From positions 124,001 through 188,000 of the forward strand of contig QEKJ01000002.1 of assembly GCA_003096535.1 (NCBI GenBank): 64,000 nucleotides of DNA, given 5' to 3'. A program made the position numbers and the translations under genes. The notes beneath the pieces are model-generated. The model searched no databases. It had not been told where the DNA came from and saw only the letters and a program-made list of their open reading frames with translations. This DNA is from Agathobaculum butyriciproducens. Its GTDB lineage: Bacteria > Bacillota > Clostridia > Oscillospirales > Butyricicoccaceae. Every line of letters begins with the position of its first letter. The first letter of the stretch is position 1. Below, one piece after another: positions 52,384-62,000 of this stretch.

Positions 52384-55300
52384 ATGGCAGAGAATGTATT
52401 TGAAGCAGTCAAGCAGTCGGTCAGCACCAGAGAAGCGGCAGAGTTTTATGGGATAAAAGTCAGGCGAAATGGCATGGCCTGCTGTCCTTTTCACGATGAT
52501 AAGAACCCCAGCATGAAGGTAGACCAGCGGTTCCACTGCTTTGGCTGCGGTGAAGATGGGGATGTGATCGACTTTATCGCAAAGCTCTTTGACCTCTCCT
52601 CAAAAGAAGCGGCGGAGAAACTGGCACAGGACTTTGGCCTGATCTATGACAGTCAGGCCCCTCCCCGCAGGAGGTATGTCCGGCAGAAAAACGAGGCACA
52701 GAAATTTCGGGAGGACCGGCAGCGGTGTTATCGCGTACTGTCCGATTACTACTATCTGCTGAAAAAATGGGAGGCCGACAATTCTCCCCGGACACCGGAG
52801 GAAGAACCGCACCCCCGTTTTGTGGAAGCAATCCAGAAAAAAACCTATGTAGAGTACCTGTTGGACCTTTTTCTTTATGAAAGTGAAGAAGAACAAAAGG
52901 CATGGATTGCAGAACACACAGCAGAAATCACACACTTGGAAAGGAGATTGAAAATCATGGCTGAGAACAAACCCACCAACCGAGAGCGGCTAAGGGAAAT
53001 CACAGATGGCATCGAGCAGGGGATCAAAGAACTGTTTGAGAGTGAAAAGTATATGCGCTATCTGTCCGTCATGTCCCGCTTCCACCGCTATTCGGTAAAC
53101 AACACCATGCTCATCTATATGCAGAAGCCGGACGCTACATTGGTAGCCGGATACAATAAGTGGAAAGACCAGTTTGAGCGTCATGTAAAAAAGGGCGAGC
53201 GTGGCATTACCATCATCGCCCCCACACCGTATAAGAAGAAAATCGAGGAGCAGAAGCTGGACCCGGATACCAAGGCTCCGATTCTGGATAAAGACGGAAA
53301 GATCGTCACAGAGGAAAAAGAAATCGAAATCCCCATGTTTCGTCCGGTCAAGGTCTTTGATGTGAGCCAGACCGACGGGAAACCTTTGCCGGAGCTTGCT
53401 TCCTCCCTTTCCGGCAATGTGCCAAATTATGAGGCATTCATGGAGGCCCTGCGCCGCAGCGCACCGGTGCCGATTACTTTTGAAGCAATGGCCGCCGATA
53501 CGGACGGCTATTTTTCTGCCGATCATCAGAAAATTGCCATTCGCCAGGGCATGAGCGAGGTGCAGACGGTTTCGGCCACAGTACACGAGATTGCCCACAG
53601 CAAGCTCCACAATCAGAAAAAGATTCAGATTGCCAATGACGAGCAATATCAGGAAATCGAGCTGTTTGATAAACCCGGTCTGTTCTCCAATGGGCGGATT
53701 GTCCGTGATAATCTGCCGGAGGGCGTTTATTGCTATGACCTGCGCGGTTCTGACTACGACCCCGGAGAGCCGGTCTGTGTAGAAGAACAAGTGGTTGTAA
53801 ACCATGCAGGTTCCGTTCTGCTGACAGAGCCGCTGGAGTTGGCGGAAGATGGACGCCTGAGGCTGACCGAGGAAGAAGGGCTGAATTTTGTTGGCGGCTT
53901 TTCTACCCTCACCCAGTTTTTGCAAGAACATAGGAAAGACCGCCACACGGAGGAAGTGGAGGCTGAAAGCATCTCCTACGCAGTCTGCAAATATTTTGGC
54001 ATCGAGACCGGAGAAAACAGCTTCGGCTATATTGCAAGCTGGAGTCAGGGCAAGGAACTGAAAGAGCTGAGAGCCAGTTTGGAGACCATCAATAAGACCT
54101 CCGGCACTTTGATCTGTGACATTGAGCGCCACTATAAGGAAATCTGCAAAGAGCGTGGAATTGACCCCAATACAAAAGCAGAGCCGGAAACCGCCCCGAT
54201 AGAGCAGCCGACCGGCAATCTGACCTACTATGTAGCAGAGTGCATGGAGTTTCCAAACCTCGGAGAATACCACGATAACCTGTCTTTGGAGGAAGCGGTT
54301 CGCATTTATCAGGAGATTCCGGCAGAGCGAATGAACGGGATCAAAGGAATTGGTTTTGAGCTGAAAGACGGAAGCGACTATGAAGGACCTTTTCCGATTT
54401 TGACCGGGCAGACCATTGATCTGGATACCATCCAGGCAATCGACTATTACCGTGACAATCCGCTGGTACAGAAAGCGGTAAAGGAACTGGCTGCGGCCAT
54501 GCCGGAAATGGAGGTGCTGGGGGCGGACGCCAACCAGCAGGAGGCTTTGTTTCTGATCGACGATGCCACCTATCTTCATATCCAGCCCTGTGACAGCGGC
54601 TGGGACTATACCCTTTATGATGCCGCGTCCATGAAAGAGATGGATGGCGGTCAGCTGGATATGCCGGAGCTTTCCCGCAAAAATGCAGTTCTCCAGATTT
54701 GTGATGACAACGATCTGGACAGCACTTCGCTTAGACACGCTCCCCTGTCTATGATCGAGACCTTGCAGGAAGCGGCCTATCAGCAGATGCAGGCAGAGGC
54801 CAGTCAGATGATTGCTTCTTCCCAGCTGCCGGAGGCACAGGAGCAGGCGCTGGATGAATACCCAACGCCGGATGAGCAGGTCTCCACACCGGATATGCAG
54901 GAATACGGTTACTCCTATGACGGGATGCTCCCTGTTACCAGAGAACGGGCGCTGGAACTGGACGCTGCCGGGTTGACCGTCTATGTCCTCCATGAAGATA
55001 ACACGGAGAGCATGGTGTTTGACCCGCAGGAAATCATGGATCATGGCGGTCTTTTCGGTGTGGACCATGAGGAATGGGAGAAAAGCCCTCAGTTCCACGA
55101 AAAGGTCATGGAGCGCCAGGAACATCAGCAGGAACGGGAACAGGCATTTCTTGCTCAGAACAGAGATTGCTTTGCCATCTATCAGGTGAGCCGTGACGAT
55201 CCGCAGAATGTGCGCTTTATGAATCTGGATTGGTTAAAGTCCCATGACATTTCCATAGACCGCAGCAATTATGACCTCATTTACACAGCTCCTCTGAGGG

Positions 55301-55752
55301 AGTCTGGCACCGTGCCGGAGCAGCTGGAAAAACTCTATCAGCAATTCAATCTGGAAAAGCCCGTGGACTTTCACAGTCCCTCCATGAGCGTCAGCGACAT
55401 CGTTGCGATCAGGCAGGACGGTAAGGTATCCCGTCATTACTGCGACAGCGTTGGTTTTACCCAGATCCCCGGATTCCTGCCGGAAAATCCGCTGAAAAAT
55501 GCGGAGATGGCCGTGGAGGACGATTACGGCATGATCGACGGTATCATCAACAATGGCGCAAAAGAGCCTACGGTGGCAGAGCTGGAACAGCAGGCCCGCA
55601 GCGGTCAGCCCATTTCCCTGATGGATCTGGCTGCCGCTGCCCATCGGGAGGAACGGGAAAAGAAAAAGTCCGTTGTGGATCAGCTGAAAAGCCAGCCCAA
55701 GGCAGAACACAAAAAGATAGCGCCAAAAAAGAGTGCGGAAAGGGAGATTTGA
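52384..55752 (+). CDS. Primase zinc-finger / ArdC-like / YodL fusion protein
   Basis: A 1122-aa multidomain protein. Residues 1-95 are a CHC2 primase zinc domain (CCPFHDDKNPSMKVD, FHCFGCGEDGDVIDF). From about 180 an ArdC-like domain begins (YLSVMSRFHRYSVNNTMLIYMQ) with a putative metallopeptidase motif VHEIAHSKLH near 400. A central region carries repeated acidic segments (YYVAECMEFPNLGEYHDNLS). The C-terminal end has a YodL-like part (CFAIYQVSRDDPQNVRFMN). A plausible dual role is priming and defence against host restriction. There is no TOPRIM polymerase. Confidence 0.8.
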   Translation: MAENVFEAVKQSVSTREAAEFYGIKVRRNGMACCPFHDDKNPSMKVDQRFHCFGCGEDGDVIDFIAKLFDLSSKEAAEKLAQDFGLIYDSQAPPRRRYVRQKNEAQKFREDRQRCYRVLSDYYYLLKKWEADNSPRTPEEEPHPRFVEAIQKKTYVEYLLDLFLYESEEEQKAWIAEHTAEITHLERRLKIMAENKPTNRERLREITDGIEQGIKELFESEKYMRYLSVMSRFHRYSVNNTMLIYMQKPDATLVAGYNKWKDQFERHVKKGERGITIIAPTPYKKKIEEQKLDPDTKAPILDKDGKIVTEEKEIEIPMFRPVKVFDVSQTDGKPLPELASSLSGNVPNYEAFMEALRRSAPVPITFEAMAADTDGYFSADHQKIAIRQGMSEVQTVSATVHEIAHSKLHNQKKIQIANDEQYQEIELFDKPGLFSNGRIVRDNLPEGVYCYDLRGSDYDPGEPVCVEEQVVVNHAGSVLLTEPLELAEDGRLRLTEEEGLNFVGGFSTLTQFLQEHRKDRHTEEVEAESISYAVCKYFGIETGENSFGYIASWSQGKELKELRASLETINKTSGTLICDIERHYKEICKERGIDPNTKAEPETAPIEQPTGNLTYYVAECMEFPNLGEYHDNLSLEEAVRIYQEIPAERMNGIKGIGFELKDGSDYEGPFPILTGQTIDLDTIQAIDYYRDNPLVQKAVKELAAAMPEMEVLGADANQQEALFLIDDATYLHIQPCDSGWDYTLYDAASMKEMDGGQLDMPELSRKNAVLQICDDNDLDSTSLRHAPLSMIETLQEAAYQQMQAEASQMIASSQLPEAQEQALDEYPTPDEQVSTPDMQEYGYSYDGMLPVTRERALELDAAGLTVYVLHEDNTESMVFDPQEIMDHGGLFGVDHEEWEKSPQFHEKVMERQEHQQEREQAFLAQNRDCFAIYQVSRDDPQNVRFMNLDWLKSHDISIDRSNYDLIYTAPLRESGTVPEQLEKLYQQFNLEKPVDFHSPSMSVSDIVAIRQDGKVSRHYCDSVGFTQIPGFLPENPLKNAEMAVEDDYGMIDGIINNGAKEPTVAELEQQARSGQPISLMDLAAAAHREEREKKKSVVDQLKSQPKAEHKKIAPKKSAEREI

Positions 55753-55753
55753 T

Positions 55754-55969
55754 ATGGGAAACTTTACTTTTGAGGAAATGAACCTGATGTGCATTTACAA
55801 TACCGGCAGCCGCACCGGACTGATCGACAGCCTGCGTGAGATGCGCGGCGAGCTGGCCCCGGAGGAAACGGAACTGAGGGAATTGACCGACAGCGCTCTT
55901 ACGAAGCTCTGTGCGATGACTGATGAGAAGTTTGCCGAACTGGAGCTGTACCCGGATTTTGACCAGTAA
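55754..55969 (+). CDS. Transposon-transfer assisting protein (71 aa)
   Basis: MGNFTFEEMNLMCIYNTGSRTGL, then LTDSALTKLCAMTDEKFAELELYPDF, a small family regularly placed before the SNF2 gene in Tn1549-type elements. The ATG at 55754 follows AAAGGGAGATTTGAT; a frame seven codons longer lacks a site. Biochemical role is unknown. Confidence 0.82.
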   Translation: MGNFTFEEMNLMCIYNTGSRTGLIDSLREMRGELAPEETELRELTDSALTKLCAMTDEKFAELELYPDFDQ

Positions 55970-56047
55970 ACAACATAACCGCAGGGATGGGGTGGCGATC
56001 TGCCACCCCGCCTCTTTACCCCAAAACTGAAAGGAGGACAGAACACT

Positions 56048-59000
56048 ATGCCAACCAAAGCTGAACTATATGCACAGATGGCGGACAAGGTGGCAACACA
56101 GCTCACGGGGAGCTGGCAGGAATGGGCAGGGTTTCTCACTACTGCTTCCCGCCTTTACAAGTACCCGTTCCATGAGCAGCTGATGATCTATGCCCAGCGA
56201 CCGGACGCCACCGCCTGTGCGGAGTACGATTTGTGGAATGAAAAGATGGGCCGTTATGTAAGGCGCGGTTCCAAGGGAATCGCTCTGGTGGATGATTCCG
56301 GGGACAGACCTCGCCTGCGTTATGTCTTTGACATTTCCGACACCGGAACCCGTGAACATTCCCGCACTCCCTGGCTGTGGCAGTTGGAGGAGCGCCATCT
56401 GGATTCCGTGCAGGCCATGCTGGAGCGCACCTATGATGTTTCCGGTGATGATCTTGCCGGACAGCTCACGGAGGTAGCCGGAAAACTGGCCGAGGAATAC
56501 TGGACGGAGCATCAGCAGGACTTCTTCTATATCGTTGACGGTTCCTTTTTGGAGGAATATGATGAGTATAACATCGGAGTGCAGTTCAAGGCAGCCGCCA
56601 CCGTCAGCATCACTTACGCTTTGATGTCCCGCTGTGGACTGGAGCCGGAACGCTACTTCGACCACGAAGATTTCATGGCGATCTTTGATTTCAACACCCC
56701 GTCCACCATCGGGGCGCTGGGAACAGCGGTCAGCCAGATCAACCAGCAGGTGCTGCGGCAGATCGGCGTTACCGTCCGAAATGCAGAGCGCGAAGCCAAC
56801 CAAGAAAGGAGCAAGCAAGATGAACAATCCCATGACCTACATCCAGAACGGAGACTATCAGATTCCCGACCTGAAGCTGAGCCAGCAGCCGGAGAAATCC
56901 CTGGGCAAGTACGGCAGGATGAGGAAAACCTACCTGAAAGAACACCGTCCCATCCTCTACAACCAGATGTTGCTGAGCGAGAAGCTGTACCCGCACCTCA
57001 TCGAGATCGACGAGACCGCCCAGAGCAGACTGGAACAGATGATGCCCCAGCTGGCGAAGGAAGCGGGAGCCACCGAGGAACTGAAAGCCAGCGATCCCAT
57101 GAAGTGGGTGGGCCTGATGAACACCTGCAAAGCCCAGGCAGAGGAGATCCTGATGGTGGAGCTTATCAACAGCTGACCCTAAACCTGTTCCTCTCCGAAG
57201 CGGAGCAGATCCAATCCATAGATGAAGCAGAGAATGTAGCGCATACATCCTCTGCTTTTTCTTTTGCTCAAAATGATATTGACCATGTGCTGCGTTTGGG
57301 AGGCAATACAGATCGTCAGAGGGAGCGTGTGGTTGCAGCCTTTGAAAAGCAGAAAACCACCGCTGAGATTGCCGAGATACTGAAAACGCTGTACCACGGC
57401 GGCAACGGCCTTGGCAGCGTGAGCGCATGGTATGCCGAGGATGGTATCCATCTTTCCCACGGGAAGTCTGTCCGTTATGACAGGTCTGCCCAGGTCATTT
57501 CCTGGGAGAGTGCCGCAGAGCGTATCGGGGAGCTTTTGGAGAGTGGTCAGTTTGCCTCCAATGTGGAGCTTGCGGAAGCGGCAGGCTATGAACGCTCCCT
57601 CCTTGCAGAAAAGCTCTGGTATCTGTACCACGATTTCAGCGAGGAAGCCAGAGAAGCCGGATATTTGTCCTGCCTGTCCGGTATTCAGAGAACCGGGTTC
57701 CCGGAAGAAACTGCATGGCTTGCCGAGCAGCTGAGTGACCCGGCTTTCCGCCAGACACTCAAGGAAGAATACGCCGCCTTCTGGACTGCCTATCAGCAGG
57801 ACCGTGACCTGTTGCGCTTTCATTACCATAGGCCAAGGGAAATCTGGGAGAACCTGAAAGACCTTGACCTGCCCCGCAGGACCTTTTCTTCGGACCTTTC
57901 CCAAGTGCCAACCGTCCAGCATTTCATTACCGAGGATGAGATCGACGCCGCCATGACCGGCGGCAGCAGTTTTGCCGGAGGAAAAGGCCGTATTTATGCG
58001 TTCTTCATGGAAAATCATACGGATAAGGAAAAAGTGAGATTCCTTAAAGACGAGTATGGCATTGGCGGACGCTCTCATGCCCTGTCCGGCGCAACACACA
58101 GCGGCGAAGATCACGATGGGAAAGGACTGCACTATAAAAAGCAGGACTGCCCGGATGTTCACTTGAACTGGGAAAAGGTTGCCAAGCGCATTACCTCACT
58201 TGTCCAGAAAGGCCGCTATCTTACCGAACAGGAACAAGCGCAGTATGACAAGATCCAGGCTGAAAAGGATCTGGCAGAAGAAGATGCCATTCATGCCCAG
58301 CAGCCGGAGATAGAGGAAGAAACGCCAAAGCCTACCCTTCGGGAGCAGTTTGAGCAGTATAAGCCTGTGGTGACTGCCGCCATATCTGAGGATGTGGCAT
58401 ATCGAAATGCCTGCGGTCATTCCGACCGTGAAAATGCTGTCATCGAGGGCAATGCTGCTGTACGCCGTGCGGTCCTTGGTTCTAAGGATATGGAGCTGAT
58501 CCGTCTCTATTCTGATATACCGGAGTTCCGCCAGCGTCTGCACCGGGAAGTGATCGACGAAACCTATCCAAAGCTCCATGAGCTTCTGCGCCCTCTTTCT
58601 CAGGAAGATATTGATACTGCCCTTTGTGCATGGAACGGCAATATTGAGAGTAAACACGCCGTTGTCCGCTACATGAAGGATCATGCAAGGGAAAAAGATA
58701 CCGCCGCATGGCTGGCTCAGGAATACGGCGGCAGCAACAGCCTGTTCGTTGTCCGTGCCGGAAGCCCGGAGGAAACACAGCTGCCATGGCCGAAGGTACA
58801 GCGCAGGCTTGCCCAGCTCATTCAGGAGGATCGGTTCTATACCGAAGAAGAACAGGACCGTTTTGACAACATCGACCCCATCGCCATCCGGGAAGCTCTG
58901 GAGGAAAGAGGGATTGTCAACGGCCAGGTGGCAGACCCGGAAAAACTGGACAATGATCCATTTATCCAACAGGTGAGGTCAGATGCAGAGCAGATTGCAG

Positions 59001-62000
59001 ATGCCGAGACAGAGCAGACTTCCGAAGTTTCCATTTCCGATGAGGAATATGACGCAGTTCGCCGCCCAATTCCGCAAAGAACCTCCTATGACCCAGCCGC
59101 CCCGGTCTATGCCGTGGGCGATACCGTGTATATCGAGGATGACGCCTATCAGATCACCGAGCTGCGGGAGGACACCGTACAGCTTCTGCCCACCGGGATG
59201 GTATATCCCATCTACCGGGCAGAGCGCAAAGAACAGTTCGAGCAGCTGCTTCGGGCAGACCGCCGCAATGCTTACTATACCGAGTTTCTTCCTATTGACC
59301 CGGACAAGGCAGATCAGGACTTGCGGGATGTATTGGCTCATGGACTGATGGATGAAGCGGATAAAAAGCAGATTTCCACGCTGCTGCAATCCGGCAGGAG
59401 CAACAGCGAGATCGCCTACTGGCTGAGCAGAGCCTATTCCGGTGAGATTGAGACACTGAATCTGGAGACCGGCGATATTGTCGATTACCGTACCACGGCA
59501 CAGGGCATAGAACTGGAAGTCATGGATGCAGAGGAAAAGCGTCTGGCTGTGCTGTATTTCCGCTGGGATGAGGTTGCGCCTTTGCTGCGCGGGATGTATG
59601 CCCGTCAGCTGGATGGCTTTGGACAGGAACAGCCCCAACCGGCTACCGAATCCCCGACCTTCCATTCCGAGACCATGGCCGTCTATCCGGGCGATAAGAA
59701 CAATCTGCCTTATGATGTGGTGGTGGAACGACTGCATATCGAGGAGCCGGAGCCGCCAGCCCCTGTGACTGAGCCGGAGAAAACCTTTGAGGAAGTGCTG
59801 GACGAACACCCGGTTTCCATTCAGGTCAATGGCCAGTGGCAGACCTTTCCCAATGCCAAAGCTGCCGAGGAAGCATCTTATGAGGAATACAAGGCTAACC
59901 TGCGCCGCAATGCAAAAAACTTCCGCATTACAGATGAGCATTTGGGCGAAGGCGGTCCGAAAGCCAAGTTCCAGGCAAATGTCAATGCGATTCGTTTGCT
60001 GAAAGAGCTGGAAGCTGCCAGACAGCAGGCAAGCCCCGAACAGCAGGAGGTTCTTTCTCGATATGTGGGCTGGGGCGGTCTCTCTGATGCGTTTGACCCG
60101 GAGAAACCGGCATGGGCTTTAGAGTATGCCCAGCTAAAAGAACTGCTGACCCCGGAGGAATATGCCGCCGCCAGAAGCTCTACCCTCAACGCCCATTACA
60201 CCAGCCCTACGGTCATTCAGGCCATCTATGAAGCGGTGGACCGTATGGGATTTGAGACCGGAAATATTCTGGAGCCGTCTATGGGTGTGGGCAATTTCTT
60301 TGGTATGCTGCCGGAGAAAATGCGAAACAGCCGTCTGTACGGCGTGGAGCTGGACCCTGTTTCCGGGCGCATCGCAAAGCAGCTCTATCCCAAGGCGGAC
60401 ATCACAGTAGGCGGCTTTGAGACCACCGATAGGCGTGACTTCTTTGACCTTGCCATCGGCAATGTACCTTTCGGTCAGTATCAGGTCAATGACAAAGCCT
60501 ACAACAAGCTGAGTTTCAGTATTCACAACTACTTTTTTGCCAAAGCACTCGACCAGGTGCGTCCCGGCGGTGTGGTGGCTTTTGTGACCTCCCGATATAC
60601 CATGGACGCCAAGGATTCCACCGTGCGCCGCTATCTTGCCCAGCGTGCTGAGCTGCTGGGAGCGATCCGTCTGCCGAATGACGCGTTCAAAAAGAATGCC
60701 GGTGCCGAGGTGGTATCGGACATCATCTTTCTCCAAAAGCGGGACCGCCCGCTGGACATCGTGCCGGAATGGACCCAGATCGGACAGACGGAGGACGGAT
60801 TTTCCATCAACCGGTATTTTATCGACCACCCGGAAATGGTGCTGGGCAGACAGGCGCCGGTAAGCACTGCTCATGGTATGGATTACACCGTGAACCCTAT
60901 CGAGGGACTGGAGCTTTCCGACCAGCTGCATGATGCTGTGAAGTACATTCATGGGACTTATCAGGAGGCAGAGCTGCCGGAACTGGGCGAAGGCGAAGCT
61001 ATTGACACCTCCATTCCTGCCGACCCCAATGTGAAGAACTATTCCTATGCCATTGTAGACGGGCAGGTGTACTACCGGGAAAACAGCCGTATGGTGCGCC
61101 CTGACCTCAACGCCACCGCCGAAGCCCGTGTAAAAGGTCTTGTGGAACTGCGTGATTGTGTGCAGGAACTGATCGACCTTCAGATGGATGCAGCGGTTCC
61201 GGACAGCATCATTCGGGAGAAGCAGGCGGAACTGAACAGCCTCTATGACAGCTTTTCTTCCCAATGCGGTCTCATCAATGACCGTGCAAACCGTCTGGCC
61301 TATGCAGACGATTCTTCCTATTACCTGCTCTGTGCGCTGGAAGTCATCGACGAGAACGGAAAGCTGGAACGCAAGGCAGATATGTTCACCAAGCGGACCA
61401 TCAAGCCCCATCAGGCGGTGGCTGTGGTGGATACGGCAAGTGAAGCACTGGCGGTGTCCATCTCGGAAAAAGCCCGCGTGGATATGGACTATATGAGCCA
61501 GCTTACCGGAAAAACAAAAGAAGAACTGGCCGGAGAGCTGCAAGGCGTAATCTTCCGTGTACCGGGACAGCTGGAGAAAGACGGCACACCCCATTATGTG
61601 ACTGCTGATGAATACCTCTCCGGCAATGTACGCCGCAAACTGCGTCAGGCGCAACGGGCTGCACAGCAGGACCCGGTTTATGCAGTCAATGTGGAAGCTC
61701 TTACCGCCGCCCAGCCCAAAGACCTGGATGCGTCGGAGATTGAGGTGCGTCTGGGCGCTACCTGGATCGACAAAGAGTACATCCAGCAGTTTATGTACGA
61801 GACCTTCAACACCCCGTTTTATCTCCAGCGCAGTATCGAGGTCAACTATTCGTCCTTTACCGCTGAATGGCAGATCAAGGGGAAATCTTCTGTATCCTAC
61901 AACGATGTGGCAGCTTATACCACCTATGGGACCAGTCGTGCCAATGCCTACAAGATTTTAGAGGACAGCCTGAACCTGCGGGATGTCCGCATCTATGACA

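Noticed and set aside
52990..55125. A 711-aa minus-strand frame opposite the primase-ArdC fusion gene
   Set aside because: No family features and no promoter or ribosome site; the plus strand holds recognisable domains across the same bases.
56048..57300. Frameshift in the SNF2 gene caused by tnpV
   Set aside because: The SNF2 frame from 56048 has no stop through the tnpV region and continues into normal downstream protein sequence.
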